A stretch of 64,000 nt of DNA from Chloroflexota bacterium. Its GTDB lineage: Bacteria > Chloroflexota > Limnocylindria > Limnocylindrales > CSP1-4. Location of the stretch: positions 120,299 through 184,298 of the forward strand of contig JACPOU010000037.1 in NCBI GenBank assembly GCA_016191345.1. The letters are read 5' to 3'. The notes below the pieces were generated by a model. It did no database searches. It had not been told where the DNA came from and was given only the letters and a program-made list of their open reading frames with translations. Of the stretch, positions 1 through 9,499 are shown piece by piece. Each line of letters starts with the position of its first letter. The first letter of the stretch is position 1. A program made the position numbers and the translations under genes.

Positions 1-1
1 G

Positions 2-730
2 GCGCGGACGGGGGCCTGGTGGCAGACCCACGTCTCCGAGGATCCCGGCGAGATCGCCGAGGTGGCCCGGCTCTTCCCCGAGGCGCGGGACTACGTCGAC
101 GTCTACGACCGTGCCGGCGGCCTCGGCCCGAGGACGGTCCTCGCCCACGCGGTCCACCTGTCCGACCGCGAGCTGGCCCGCCTCGTGGAGAGCGGCACGA
201 ACGTCGCCCACTGCCCGGCCTCGAACCTGTTCCTCGCTTCGGGGGTCATGCCGCTGGCGCGGTACCTCGAGGCCGGCCTGGCGATCGGGATGGGCTCCGA
301 CGTCGCCGGGGGCCCGGATCCCTCGATCTTCTCGGCGATGCGGGTCGGCGCCTATGCCCAGAGCGCACGGCGGACGCTCCTCGGCGAGTCGCAGCCGGTC
401 CTCGGCCCGCTGGACTGGATCCGCCTCGGCACGCTCGACGGCGCGCGGGTGCTCGGCCTCGGGGACCGGATCGGGTCGATCGAGGCGGGCAAGGAGGCGG
501 ACCTCATCGCCATCGACGCCGGGCTCACCGCCCCGGTCCGCCACGCCGACGAGGCGCTCGCCGGGCACCTGGAGGGCAGCGGGCCGCACCACCACCCTGG
601 CCGGACGTTCGATTCGGCCGACGACCCCTCGGACATCGCGAGCCGCCTCATCTTCCGGCCGCACCCGGACATGGTCCGGGGCGCGTGGGTCCGCGGACGT
701 CGAGTGGAGGGTCCCGCGGGGGCGGGCTGA
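2..730 (+). CDS. guaD: Guanine deaminase, C-terminal part (5' end outside window)
   Basis: Amidohydrolase-superfamily enzyme that hydrolyses guanine to xanthine and ammonia in purine salvage. The reading frame is open at the left edge, so the N-terminus with the first metal ligands (HxH) is missing. Visible are QTHVSED, the AHAVHLS metal-ligand His segment, the NVAHCPASN motif and GMGSDVAGGPD, whose Asp is the expected metal ligand; this order and wording match guanine deaminases rather than cytosine or chlorohydrolase relatives. The C-terminus has the usual GSIEAGKEADLIAID beta-sandwich return. An adenosine deaminase lies about 36 kb away, so the purine salvage genes are not clustered. Confidence 0.88.
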   Translation, partial: ARTGAWWQTHVSEDPGEIAEVARLFPEARDYVDVYDRAGGLGPRTVLAHAVHLSDRELARLVESGTNVAHCPASNLFLASGVMPLARYLEAGLAIGMGSDVAGGPDPSIFSAMRVGAYAQSARRTLLGESQPVLGPLDWIRLGTLDGARVLGLGDRIGSIEAGKEADLIAIDAGLTAPVRHADEALAGHLEGSGPHHHPGRTFDSADDPSDIASRLIFRPHPDMVRGAWVRGRRVEGPAGAG

Positions 731-764
731 ACCGGAGGTGGCGGGCCGATGGGGCCCGCGGGCG

Positions 765-968
765 CTACTTGCGCTTGGTCCGGAACTGGTTGAGGTGGGT
801 CGTCCAGTCCGAGCCGCCGGTCGTGTTCGTCGCGCAGCTGCCGTGCCAGCCGCAGACGCACGTGATCAGCTGGTCCTTGTGCCGGTACGTGTCGATCACG
901 TGACGGAGGGGCTCGGGCTCGCCGTTGCGCACGGACGGGCGGGTCAGGGAGAGCGGACGACCGTTCAC
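765..968 (-). CDS. Small Cys-containing protein, unknown function
   Basis: A 67-residue protein of unknown function. The C-terminal half holds CVCGWHGSC followed by a polar tail ending in Lys/Arg; three cysteines and a His within ten residues suggest a small metal-binding or redox site. I chose the GTG at 968 because AGAGG lies eight bases upstream and the longer frame to 1052 adds only low-complexity sequence. It is the downstream neighbour of the GlcD-like oxidase on the same strand, separated by 126 bases. No family recognised. Confidence 0.6.
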   Translation of the reverse strand: MNGRPLSLTRPSVRNGEPEPLRHVIDTYRHKDQLITCVCGWHGSCATNTTGGSDWTTHLNQFRTKRK

Positions 969-1094
969 TGATACCTCTGGGCACGGAGGATGCCGCGCAA
1001 TGGCGGGCTCGCATTGTGCCCGAAATCGGCCGATTCCGCCAGCCGCCGGCACCGGCTCAGGGCCCGGGGCCCGCCCCGCCGACCGGCGGCCCTG

Positions 1095-2507
1095 CTAGAG
1101 GACGCGTCCCGGATTCAGGATCCCGAGGGGATCGAGCGCGGCCTTGATCGAGCGCATGACCGCGACGGCCGCGTCGCCGCGCTGGATCGGGAGCCACTCG
1201 CGGCGCGCCGCCCCGATCCCGTGCTCCGCGGTGACCGTCCCGCCCAGGTCGAGGGCGGCGCGGAAGATCTCGTCTCGGACGCGGTGCGTCAGCTCCGCCG
1301 CGGCCGGGTCGTCGGGCGCGAAGATGAGGTTCGGATGGAGGTTCCCGTCGCCGGCATGGCCGAACGTCGCGCAGCGGACGCCGTGCGCGGCCGCGATCCG
1401 GGCGATCGCCCGCAGGAGCGCCGGGACGGCGGCCCGCGGGACCCCCACGTCCTCCAGGCGCACCGTGCCCTGCCGCTCCAGCGCCCGAAGGGCGAGCCGC
1501 CGCGCCTGGCGCAGCCAGTCGGCTTCCTGGGGATCGGCCGCGCGGACCACGGCGTGGCTGCCCGCGGCGATGCAGGCCGCCTCGGCACGGGTGATCTCGT
1601 CGGCCGCCCCCGCCCCCGGCGCGTCGCTCTCGACCATGAGCATCGCCTCGGCTGTCGTGTCGAGGCCCAGGTGGTGCCAGTCCTCGACCGCGGCGATGGT
1701 CTCCCGGTCGAGGAGCTCGAGGGTCACCGGCACGAGGCCGGCCGCGGTCATGCCCGCCACCGCCTCGCCCGCCGCGTCGAGGTCGGCGAAGAACGCCAGG
1801 AGCGTCGACCGCGGCCCGGGCGCGGGACGGAGACGGAGCGTGGCCTCGGTGATGATCCCGAGTGTCCCCTGGCTACCGACGAAGAGGTGGGTCAGGCTGT
1901 AGCCCGCGACGTCCTTGACGTTCCGGCCGCCGGTCCGGATGACGGTCCCGTCGGCGAGGACGACCTCGAGCCCGAGCACGGCGTCTCGAGTCTGGCCGTA
2001 CTTCACGCAGCACAGCCCACCCGCGTTCGTGCCGAGGTTGCCGCCGATCGAGCAGGTCTCGTAGCTCGCCGGATCCGGTGCGTAGAACAGGCCCTCCGCC
2101 GCGGCGGCGGCCTTGAGGGTCGCGTTGATGACGCCGGGCTGGGTGACGACGCAGAGGTTGGCCCGGTCGATCTCGAGAATCCGGTCCATGCGGGTGAGCG
2201 CGATCGTGAGGGCACCCTCGATCCCGGCCGCACCGCCCGACAGGCCCGTGCCGGCGCCCCGCGGCACGACTGCCACTCCGTGGCGGGATGCGAGCCGGAG
2301 GAGCCCGGCGACGTCCGCGGTCGTCCCGGGGAGGGCCACGGCACCGGGCAGGCCGGCGTCCAGGTAGGCCGTCTCGTCCCGCCGGTAGGACTCACGATCG
2401 ACCTCGTCGGTGAGGAGCCGGACACCCGGCAACTCGGCGCGGGCCGCCTCGAGGAGGGCGGCGAGAGGCGCGGGATCGGCCGGCACGGCGATCGGCGAGG
2501 TGGCCAT
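1095..2507 (-). CDS. glcD: FAD-binding oxidase, GlcD/D-lactate dehydrogenase type
   Basis: Flavoprotein of the VAO/PCMH fold that oxidises a 2-hydroxy acid (glycolate, D-lactate or similar) to the keto acid. It is 470 residues, the usual size. The N-terminal FAD domain shows VVPRGAGTGLSGG at about residues 81-92 and GGNLGTNAGG further on; the C-terminal cap has HAGDGNLHPN and TAEHGIGAARREWL. GlcE and the iron-sulfur GlcF are not adjacent, so the electron acceptor is unclear; a stand-alone D-lactate dehydrogenase is equally possible. The ATG at 2507 is preceded by TACGAT with a 6-nt gap, fitting a leaderless start; the frame runs on to 2804 but that extension overlaps the divergent gene. Confidence 0.88.
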   Translation of the reverse strand: MATSPIAVPADPAPLAALLEAARAELPGVRLLTDEVDRESYRRDETAYLDAGLPGAVALPGTTADVAGLLRLASRHGVAVVPRGAGTGLSGGAAGIEGALTIALTRMDRILEIDRANLCVVTQPGVINATLKAAAAAEGLFYAPDPASYETCSIGGNLGTNAGGLCCVKYGQTRDAVLGLEVVLADGTVIRTGGRNVKDVAGYSLTHLFVGSQGTLGIITEATLRLRPAPGPRSTLLAFFADLDAAGEAVAGMTAAGLVPVTLELLDRETIAAVEDWHHLGLDTTAEAMLMVESDAPGAGAADEITRAEAACIAAGSHAVVRAADPQEADWLRQARRLALRALERQGTVRLEDVGVPRAAVPALLRAIARIAAAHGVRCATFGHAGDGNLHPNLIFAPDDPAAAELTHRVRDEIFRAALDLGGTVTAEHGIGAARREWLPIQRGDAAVAVMRSIKAALDPLGILNPGRVL

Positions 2508-2513
2508 GGTCGC

Positions 2514-2519
2514 ATCGTA
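2514..2519 (-). promoter_or_regulatory. -10 element TACGAT, leaderless start of glcD-like gene
   Basis: On the minus strand TACGAT ends six bases before the ATG at 2507, placing the predicted transcript start at or next to the start codon. No good -35 hexamer is visible. Confidence 0.5.
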
Positions 2520-2546
2520 GCCGCGCACGGTCCTTGCCTGCGCCCG

Positions 2547-2552
2547 TACGAT
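2547..2552 (+). promoter_or_regulatory. -10 element TACGAT, leaderless start of lipoprotein gene
   Basis: TACGAT followed by seven bases and the ATG at 2560. It faces the minus-strand TACGAT of the divergent gene within a 52-base spacer, so both genes look leaderless from back-to-back promoters. Confidence 0.5.
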
Positions 2553-2559
2553 CCGCGAA

Positions 2560-4014
2560 ATGACGTTTCGTCTCGGGGGACTCGCCGGCCTGCTCCTCGT
2601 TGCCGCCGCCTGCGGGCCGGCCCCATCGACGACGCCGCGGACCAGCCTGCCAGCGACCGGCGGCGACGGCCCCTCGCCGTCAGTCACGGCCAGCGCCGGT
2701 CCGACCCCGAGCGGTGCCGCTCCGTCGCCGTCCCCGGAGCCGTCCCCGTCCCCGGTGACGGGGATCGTGCCGGGCAGCGTCGACCGGACGAGCCTGGGCA
2801 TCACCGCCAGCTACGCGGTCGATGCGACGATCGCGGTGCGGACCGGGAGCCTCGACGTCACGACGGTCATCACCGCCCGCAACGACTCCGGCGACGGGAT
2901 CGACCGCCTCGAGCTGAACACGATCGCGGCCGCGCTGGGCGGCATGGTCATCACCGGCGCGACGGTGGACGGCGGGTCGGTCTCGCCGACCGTCGCCGAC
3001 CAGACCATCCTGGTGCCGCTCGGCGGCATCCTCCCCGCCGGCGCCTCGACGACGGTCCGGATCGCCTACCAGGCAACGCTTCGCCGGGGCCTGGCCGGGT
3101 CCGACTGGATGTTCACCCGGTCGAACGGAACGCTCGCGATGTACCGCTGGATCCCCTGGATCAGCCGGGCCGTCCCGTTCGACCGGCCGAACCAGGGCGA
3201 CCCGTTCGTGACGCCCTCGAGCCCGTCCGTGGAGGTCGAGCTCCTGACCGACCAGCCGATGGTCCTCGCGGCCCCGGCGGCTGACCTGGTCAAGGTGGCG
3301 GCGGGCGCCGGCAGCGCCTGGTCGTTCACGATGCAGAACGTCCGTGACGTGTCCCTCGTGCTGGCACCCGACTTCCGCCTGACCGAGAGGGAGGTCGGTG
3401 GGGTCGCCATCCGAGCCTACGCCCGGCCGGGCGGCCTGTCGGGCGATCGGCTCGTGTCCCTCGCCGAGCACGCGATCTCGGCCGAGTCGCGCCTGCTGAA
3501 CGTGGCCTATCCCCTGCCCGCCCTCACCGTCGTCGAGACCGAGGGCGGCTTCGGGCTGGAATCGCCGGGCCTCATCTGGATTCCTGACGACGCCGATGCC
3601 ACGAACCTGGCGTACATCGTCCATCACGAGACGGCCCACCAGTGGTTCTACGGCGTGGTCGGCAGCGACCAGCAGGCGGAGCCGTTCGCGGACGAGGCGG
3701 CCGCGGACCTCCTGGCCCGGACCGCGCTCGGGACGATCCGGCGGAGCCGCTGCGCCGAGGACGACCTGGACCGGGCGATCACCGCCTATACCCGGGCCTG
3801 CTACTACGAGGTCATCTACGTCCAGGGCGGCCTGCTCCTCGACGCCATCCGCCGCGACATCGGGACGGAGCGCTTCTGGACGGCGCTTCGCGGGTACATC
3901 GAGGCCAACCGGAACGGGCTGAGCGGGACGAAGGCGCTCCTCGACGTCCTGCGTGCCGCGAGCCCGGTGGACCTGCTGCCCCTCCTCGAGTCGCGGTTTC
4001 CCTCGCTCTACTGA
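2560..4014 (+). CDS. M1-like zinc metallopeptidase lipoprotein
   Basis: Predicted secreted, lipid-anchored zinc peptidase of 484 residues. The N-terminus is a lipoprotein signal with the lipobox VAAAC around residue 19, then a Ser/Pro-rich linker to about residue 65. The catalytic site reads HETAH, followed 18 residues later by Glu in ADEAAADLL, the exact HExxH-X18-E spacing of the M1 aminopeptidase family. No transmembrane segment follows, so it should sit on the outer face of the membrane. It differs from the two membrane-anchored metallopeptidases at 25-29 kb, which use a 14-residue spacing. Substrate unknown. Confidence 0.8.
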   Translation: MTFRLGGLAGLLLVAAACGPAPSTTPRTSLPATGGDGPSPSVTASAGPTPSGAAPSPSPEPSPSPVTGIVPGSVDRTSLGITASYAVDATIAVRTGSLDVTTVITARNDSGDGIDRLELNTIAAALGGMVITGATVDGGSVSPTVADQTILVPLGGILPAGASTTVRIAYQATLRRGLAGSDWMFTRSNGTLAMYRWIPWISRAVPFDRPNQGDPFVTPSSPSVEVELLTDQPMVLAAPAADLVKVAAGAGSAWSFTMQNVRDVSLVLAPDFRLTEREVGGVAIRAYARPGGLSGDRLVSLAEHAISAESRLLNVAYPLPALTVVETEGGFGLESPGLIWIPDDADATNLAYIVHHETAHQWFYGVVGSDQQAEPFADEAAADLLARTALGTIRRSRCAEDDLDRAITAYTRACYYEVIYVQGGLLLDAIRRDIGTERFWTALRGYIEANRNGLSGTKALLDVLRAASPVDLLPLLESRFPSLY

Positions 4015-4053
4015 TGCCCGGCGTGGATCCGCGCATCCGCGCGGCACGCATGG

Positions 4054-4077
4054 GCCGGCCGGCAGCCGCCGGCCGGC
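4054..4077. terminator. Strong hairpin in convergent spacer
   Basis: GCCGGCCGGC, loop AGCC, GCCGGCCGGC: a ten-base-pair stem between the convergent lipoprotein and bioY genes. It lacks a T-tract, so termination is inferred from position and stability and could serve both directions. Confidence 0.45.
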
Positions 4078-4180
4078 AGGGCAAGATCGCTGGCTTGCCG
4101 GCCCACGGCGAGCCAGGCGGACGTGACCCGTGGATCGGCGTCCGCGGCCGCCCGTCGTCGGCGCGACGGGTCAGCGAGGC

Positions 4181-4825
4181 TCAGCGGTCTCCGGGACGCC
4201 GGCCGACGAGCCACCACGCGGCAGGGAACGCGCCCGCGGCCAGGGCCACCTTCACGGCGTCACCGGCGAGGAAGGGCGTCAGCCCGTTGGCGATCGCCCA
4301 GTCGAGCGGCTGACCGGCCGCGACCGCGAGCCAGGGCACGCCGAGGAGGTAGATGAGGACGCTGCCGAGGAGCATCGCCCCGATCGAGCCGAGGACATTG
4401 CGATCCCAGCCGAGCTCCGCGAGCCGGCCCACGACCGCGGCGGCGAGGATGAACCCGACGAGGTAGCCGCCGGTCGTTCCGAGGAGCACCTCGACCCCGT
4501 GCCGGCCACCGGCGAACACCGGCAGGCCCACGAGCCCGAGCAGCAGATACAGGCCGCTCGAGGCGATCCCGCGCCGGAAGCCGAGCGCACCGCCCGCGAG
4601 CAGGACCGCGAAGGTCTGGCCGGTGACCGGGACCGGATTGCCCGGGAGGTAGAAGCGGACCTGCGCGGCAAGGGCGATGAGCAGGGTGCCGGCCAGGATC
4701 AGGGCGAAATGACGGGCGCGAACCCCGATCCCCTCGGAGACGCGGATCGGGACGAGGAAGTCCGCGATCGTGATGCCGCGCTCCTGCGCCGGCAGCCGGT
4801 CCAGCCTCGGCACCGTGATCGTCAA
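4181..4825 (-). CDS. bioY: Biotin transporter BioY
   Basis: Substrate-binding membrane (S) component of an energy-coupling-factor biotin transporter, 214 residues. Typical BioY wording is present: LPGNPVPVTGQTFAVLLAGGALG near residues 50-75, then GTTGGYLVGF and a final segment with GDAVKVALA. Several hydrophobic helices span the protein. The TTG at 4825 is chosen because GGAGGAAGAGG lies just upstream; the frame upstream of it continues into the permease gene. No ECF A or T genes are next to it, so it probably shares a module encoded elsewhere or works alone. It follows the ABC permease by 86 bases on the same strand. Confidence 0.92.
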   Translation of the reverse strand: MTITVPRLDRLPAQERGITIADFLVPIRVSEGIGVRARHFALILAGTLLIALAAQVRFYLPGNPVPVTGQTFAVLLAGGALGFRRGIASSGLYLLLGLVGLPVFAGGRHGVEVLLGTTGGYLVGFILAAAVVGRLAELGWDRNVLGSIGAMLLGSVLIYLLGVPWLAVAAGQPLDWAIANGLTPFLAGDAVKVALAAGAFPAAWWLVGRRPGDR

Positions 4826-4911
4826 CCCTCTTCCTCCGTGGGTTCGCGAACTCCCCTTCGCGCCCGGCGAGTCTAGCAGACGGGGTTCGCCGGACCGCGC
4901 CCGACGGAGGG

Positions 4912-7431
4912 CTATTCGAACTGGAGCGCCCGGACGATCGAGATGCGCGAGGCCAGCCGCGAGGGGTACCAGGCAGCGATGACGGGTCCTGCCAGCCCGA
5001 GGACCGCAGCGACGCCGATCGAGCCCCACGGGATGCCCACCGACGGCCGGAGATCCCCGGCCAGGAAGAGCAGGACGAGGCCGGCGATCAGCCCGACGAC
5101 GGCCCCGAGCACCGCCCCGACGAGCCCCAGCACCGCCGCTTCGACGACGACCATCCGGGACGCCTGGCCGCGGCTCATCCCGATCGCCCGCAGCACGCCG
5201 ATCTCCCGGACGCGCTCGACGACGCTCATCGTCAGCGTGTTGACGATGCCCAGGCCGGCGACGAGGACGGCGATCAGCGCGAGGGCATCGAACAGCCCGA
5301 ACACCCGCCCCAGCGCGTCCGTGACCGCGCCCTGGATTCGCGCCAGGGGGGTTGGCTCGAGGGCCAGCCCGCGAGCCGCCGTCTCGAGCGCCGCCCGGTC
5401 CGCGGCACTCGCGTCGGGCGCGAAGCGGACGGCGAAGACGTCCGCGCCGGTCACGCCGAGCGATCCCGTGGCGTCCGGCCAGCCGACGAGGATGGCCTCG
5501 CCGCCGCCGGCCGGGATGGACCGCTCCACAATGCCCGCGACCCGGAGCTCGGCGCTCCGTCCGTTGCCGAGGGCGAGCGTGATCGTGTCGCCGAGGCGCA
5601 ACCCGAGGCGCGTCGCGGAGGCCGCGGGAAGGATCGTGGAGCCGCCCGCGTCCAGGGCCGGGAGGGCGGTCGCCCGGTCGCCCGCGACGAACGTCAATCG
5701 CCCGTCGGCAAGGAGATCCGCGCCGACGACCGCAGCGGCGTCGAAGCGGACGCCCCGGACGGCCAGGTCGAACGTCGCGATCGGGCTGACTCGCTGCACG
5801 CCGTTCACCGCGCCGAGGATGCCCCGGACGCCCTCGCCCTCCGCCACGGGCCGGATGGAGGTCACGACCTCGTCGCCCGGCACGACGCTCTCGAGCCAGG
5901 CGGTGGCCGCGTTCCGGGCGGCCTGAGCGGTCCAGCCGAGCGCGACGATCATGGCGAGGCCGACGACGAGCGAGCCGAGGGTGAGCGCCGTCCGGGACCG
6001 GTCCCGCGCGAGCGATCCGCGGGCGAGCCGCTCCTCGAGCCGGAGCAGCCCGGCGATCGGCGCCCCGAGCAGGCGTGCCATCGGCGGCAGGAGGAAGGGC
6101 GTCGCGAGCGTCGCGACGAGCAGAACCGCGTAGACGGCGAGCGCGCGGTCGGCCCCGAGGCTCCCGGCCGCGGGTGGCCAGACGAGGAGCGCGATGACCG
6201 CCACGGCCACGAAGACCGCGGCGATCCAGCGGAGGCGGGAGCGGCGCGCCGCCGGAAGGTCCAGCCGTGCCCTGAGTGCCTCGACGGGCGAGATCCGGGC
6301 GGCGCGGACGGCCGGCTCCACGGCGCCCGCGATCGTGATCGCGACGCCGACGATGAACGCCAGGGCGAGGCTGCCCGGATCGAGGCCCACCACCTCGGCC
6401 GGGAAGCCGGTCAGCGCGCGGACGGAGCTCGCCATGAGGTTCCCGAGGGCCGCCCCGGCGACGAGGCCGAGCGCGGACCCGAGCAGGCCGATGAAGAGCG
6501 CCCCGGCGAGGACGAACCGGATGACCTGCGCCCGGGTCGCGCCGGCGGCCCGCAGGAGGCCCACCTCGCGCGATCGTTCCCCGACCGTCATCGAGAGCGT
6601 GTTGACGATGAGGAACGCGCCGACGAAGAGGACGATTGCGGCGATGAGCGCGGTCGTGGCCTGGAAATCGGCTGTCGAGGCCCGCAGGCCGGCCGCGAGG
6701 TCGGCGGGCGAGGACAGGACGTACGGCTCGGTCGTGATCCGGGTGGCCAGGGCGCTCGCCACGGCCGTGGCGGTCGTGCCCTCCCGGAGGCCGATATCGA
6801 CGCGCGACACGCCCGTCGCGGCGAAGGCGTTGCGGGCGACCTCGATGGGCACGATGACCGTCCGTCCCGCCGCGCCCGCCACCGGCCCGGGCCCGGCGAG
6901 GATCCCGACGACGCGGAGGACCGCTGGCGCGCCGGCTCCCTGGATGGTGATCTCGCTGCCGAGGCCGTAGCCGTCCTCGCGGGCCAGGAACTCGGTGATG
7001 AGGGCGGACGTCTCGCCGGGCCGGGTCAGTGCCGAGCCGGACGTGAGCTGGAGATCGTGGAGGAGCACGTACGACGACGGCTCGACGCCCACGACGGTCA
7101 CCGCGTCATGCGCGCCGCTGCCCGGCCCGAGGCCGGTCGCCGCGAGGAACGTCCGCTTCTCGATCGTGGGCGCAATGACGGCCACGCCGTCTGTCCCCCG
7201 GATCGCCTCGACGGCCTGGTCGGAGAGGCCGCCCTCGACGAACGCGGAGACGCGGAGGTCGGCGCTCCCGACGACGTCGCGGACCGTCCGGTCCACGGCC
7301 GCGTCCAGGCCGGCGCTCATCGCGAGCGACGCGGACAGGACCGCCACGCCGAGGGTCACGCCGAGGATCGTGAGGAGCGTTCGAAGCGGCCGCGCTGCGA
7401 GCGTTCGCCAGGCGAGCCGGTCCAGGCCCAT
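4912..7431 (-). CDS. ABC transporter permease with two FtsX domains
   Basis: An 839-residue membrane protein of the FtsX/MacB permease superfamily. A first transmembrane helix at about residues 15-38 precedes a large extracytoplasmic region; the first FtsX domain (about 260-385) contains NTLSMTVGERSREVGLLRAAGATRAQV, the second (about 705-839) contains NTLTMSVVERVREIGVLRAIGMSRGQ. Two further helices lie at about 400-455. One long chain with two FtsX domains usually acts with a LolD-type ATPase in lipoprotein, peptide or macrolide export or in signalling to wall hydrolases. The partner ATPase ends four bases upstream, so they form an operon. Confidence 0.92.
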   Translation of the reverse strand: MGLDRLAWRTLAARPLRTLLTILGVTLGVAVLSASLAMSAGLDAAVDRTVRDVVGSADLRVSAFVEGGLSDQAVEAIRGTDGVAVIAPTIEKRTFLAATGLGPGSGAHDAVTVVGVEPSSYVLLHDLQLTSGSALTRPGETSALITEFLAREDGYGLGSEITIQGAGAPAVLRVVGILAGPGPVAGAAGRTVIVPIEVARNAFAATGVSRVDIGLREGTTATAVASALATRITTEPYVLSSPADLAAGLRASTADFQATTALIAAIVLFVGAFLIVNTLSMTVGERSREVGLLRAAGATRAQVIRFVLAGALFIGLLGSALGLVAGAALGNLMASSVRALTGFPAEVVGLDPGSLALAFIVGVAITIAGAVEPAVRAARISPVEALRARLDLPAARRSRLRWIAAVFVAVAVIALLVWPPAAGSLGADRALAVYAVLLVATLATPFLLPPMARLLGAPIAGLLRLEERLARGSLARDRSRTALTLGSLVVGLAMIVALGWTAQAARNAATAWLESVVPGDEVVTSIRPVAEGEGVRGILGAVNGVQRVSPIATFDLAVRGVRFDAAAVVGADLLADGRLTFVAGDRATALPALDAGGSTILPAASATRLGLRLGDTITLALGNGRSAELRVAGIVERSIPAGGGEAILVGWPDATGSLGVTGADVFAVRFAPDASAADRAALETAARGLALEPTPLARIQGAVTDALGRVFGLFDALALIAVLVAGLGIVNTLTMSVVERVREIGVLRAIGMSRGQASRMVVVEAAVLGLVGAVLGAVVGLIAGLVLLFLAGDLRPSVGIPWGSIGVAAVLGLAGPVIAAWYPSRLASRISIVRALQFE

Positions 7432-7434
7432 GCC

Positions 7435-8187
7435 CTAGAGGCCCAGCTGCGCGAGGCGGGCGATAAGCGGCGCTGCCGAGTGATCCGGCCGCCGGCCGAG
7501 GGCGATGTCGTCCCGGATCCGGCCGTCGCCGATGACGAACACCCGGTCCGCGTAGGCCGCGGCACGGGCATCGTGGGTCACGAGCACGATCGTCTGGCCG
7601 GCCGCATCGCAGGACTTCCAGAGCGCGTCCAGGATCTCGCCGCCCGTCGTGTAGTCGAGGTTCCCGGTCGGCTCGTCGGCGAGCAGGACGGATGGCCTCG
7701 TGACGAGCGCCCGGGCGACCGCGACCCGCTGCTGCTCGCCGGCCGACAGCTGGTCCGGCCGGTGGCGCTCCTTGCCCGTGAGCTCCACGAGGTCGATGAC
7801 GTCCCGGATCCGGTCCCGCAGCTCGCCCCGGGTCGCGTCCTGGCCGGCGATCGTGAACGGCAGGGCGATGTTCTCCCGGACGTCGAGGAGCGGGATGAGG
7901 TTGAACGCCTGGAAGACGAAGCCGGTCCGCTCACGCCGGAGGCGGGTGGCCGCGTCGTCCGAGAGGTGGCTGATGTCCACCCCCTCGAAGACGACCGAGC
8001 CGGTCGTCGGCTGGTCGAGGCCGCCCAGGAGCTGGAGGAGCGTGCTCTTGCCGGATCCCGAGGGGCCCATGAGGGCCACGAACTCGCCTGGCTGGACGGC
8101 CAGGGAGACGCCCTTCAGGGCCTCGACGGTGGACTGGCCGAGCTCGAACTGCTTCGTGAGGTCATGCACCTCGATGATCGGGGGCAT
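7435..8187 (-). CDS. ABC transporter ATP-binding protein, LolD/MacB type
   Basis: A 250-residue ATPase that should energise the adjacent double-FtsX permease. Motifs in order: Walker A GPSGSGKST near residue 40, Q-loop in FVFQAFNLIP, signature LSAGEQQRVAVARAL, Walker B VLLADEPTGNLD and the H-loop VTHD. GNLD and the signature wording are typical of the LolD/FtsE/MacB group. The ATG at 8187 has GGAG six bases upstream. A TACACT hexamer on the minus strand about 45 bases upstream may be its -10 element. Confidence 0.93.
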   Translation of the reverse strand: MPPIIEVHDLTKQFELGQSTVEALKGVSLAVQPGEFVALMGPSGSGKSTLLQLLGGLDQPTTGSVVFEGVDISHLSDDAATRLRRERTGFVFQAFNLIPLLDVRENIALPFTIAGQDATRGELRDRIRDVIDLVELTGKERHRPDQLSAGEQQRVAVARALVTRPSVLLADEPTGNLDYTTGGEILDALWKSCDAAGQTIVLVTHDARAAAYADRVFVIGDGRIRDDIALGRRPDHSAAPLIARLAQLGL

Positions 8188-8315
8188 CGCTTCTCCGATG
8201 TCGGGGGTGGCGGCATGGGCCGCGGCCAGTGTAGTCGGAGGCACGGCGCGGGGCAGCGTGGTGGGCACGGGCGACGGGTCGGCGGGCGCCATGCCGGGCG
8301 GCCGGCGGCGCAGGA

Positions 8316-9299
8316 TCAGCTGCCGAAGAACCCGCCTGCGACGTCGCCGACGATCTGGTCCACGAGTCCGCCGGCGTACGGTGGGTCGGCGACCTGGAGG
8401 GAACTGGCGGGATCGGGCGGCCGTGGTGTGGGACCGTGGGTCGCGGCGACGTCCGTGGGCCTCGAGGTGGGGGCCGGGGGGGTCGGGGCCGGCGTCGCCG
8501 TGGGCTCGACGACGAGGACCGTCGGCTCGGGGGTGCGATCCGGAGTCGGGTTCGTCGTGGGCGCCGGCGTCGGCCGGAGCGTGGGCCGGGGCGTCGGCCG
8601 CGGCGTCGGCCGGGGCGTGGGCTTCGGGGTGACAATGGGCTTGGGGGTCGGGATCGGCGTGGGCCTGGGGGTTGGCTTGGGGGTCGGCTTGGGAGTCGGC
8701 TTGGGAGTCGGGGCGGGGGTGGCCGCGGTGCACTTGTCGGCGAACAGCACGGTCCAGAAGTGCGTGCCGCTGGCGCTCTCGTAGGCGCCGATGCCGATCA
8801 CGTCCCAGGCGGTGCCGAGGATGAGGCCGCGGTGCGTTGACGAGCCCATGAAGCCCTGCTGGACAGTCTCGGTGGCGATGTCGTCGGGGAAGGTGTTCGT
8901 GCCGAGGTTCTCGCCGGCGACGACGTAGCAGTAGCCGTCCGCCTTCAGGTAGTCGAAGACCTTCTTGCCGTCCGGCGGGATCGCGTGGCTGAAGTAGTCG
9001 CGCGTGGCCATGTCCTCGGAGCGCCAGCGCGCCATCGATGTCAGCTTCGGGTCCACGGTGAGGGATGCGAGGCCGGCCGCGGCGCGGGCCTGGTTGGTCA
9101 GGGTGACGAGCTCCGCCTCGTCCTTGGCAGAGAAGGTCGACGGGGCCCAGTAGCCGCCGTCGTCCTCCGCGAACACGGATGCGGGGAGCACCGTGGCGAG
9201 GGCCAGCGCAACGACGACGGCGATGCCGGCGCGCGGCCGGCGAGGCCGGCGGGAACGGTGCAGCCCAAGGGCTGGAACGGGTCGGGGCGCGAGGTTCAC
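8316..9299 (-). CDS. Secreted CAP (SCP/PR-1) domain protein with Pro/Thr-rich tail
   Basis: Exported protein of 327 residues from the GTG at 9299, which has GGAG eight bases upstream; the frame could start at 9443. After a basic stretch and a hydrophobic signal segment ([15 protein letters not shown]) comes a CAP domain with [16 protein letters not shown], the HRGLIL motif and a final [13 protein letters not shown] proteins are extracellular and often bind lipids or act as proteases; the specific role is unknown. The C-terminal 150 residues are a low-complexity tail of PTPKPTP and PTPRPTP repeats, likely a wall-spanning or glycosylated stalk. It precedes the ABC ATPase on the same strand by 128 bases. 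Confidence 0.82.
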   Translation of the reverse strand: MNLAPRPVPALGLHRSRRPRRPRAGIAVVVALALATVLPASVFAEDDGGYWAPSTFSAKDEAELVTLTNQARAAAGLASLTVDPKLTSMARWRSEDMATRDYFSHAIPPDGKKVFDYLKADGYCYVVAGENLGTNTFPDDIATETVQQGFMGSSTHRGLILGTAWDVIGIGAYESASGTHFWTVLFADKCTAATPAPTPKPTPKPTPKPTPRPTPIPTPKPIVTPKPTPRPTPRPTPRPTLRPTPAPTTNPTPDRTPEPTVLVVEPTATPAPTPPAPTSRPTDVAATHGPTPRPPDPASSLQVADPPYAGGLVDQIVGDVAGGFFGS

Positions 9300-9486
9300 G
9301 GCCGAGCTCCGGTTCGTACGAGATCCTGCAGAGGCCGGGTGGCCTCCACCGATCCGGCACGGCTCATGCTCGGGCGGCCCGGTGCGCGCGTCCGCCGTCC
9401 CATGGTCCGAGCCGACCCCGGACGTGGGTACCATCGCCCGCACTTCACCCCATCGAACCGCACCGGACCGATCGACGGACTCGGGC

Positions 9487-9492
9487 TATCCT
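9487..9492 (+). promoter_or_regulatory. -10 element TATCCT, leaderless start
   Basis: TATCCT, seven bases, then ATG at 9500. The same hexamer with the same spacing precedes the GNAT gene at 22500. Confidence 0.5.
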
Positions 9493-9499
9493 CGGGCCC

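Noticed and set aside
990..3284. Long open frames on the strand opposite or out of phase with clear genes (for example 990-3284, 7057-8784, 16516-19083, 48838-51636)
   Set aside because: They are Arg/Ala/Gly-rich with no family motifs, and each lies across genes with unambiguous motifs; high G/C keeps shadow frames open.
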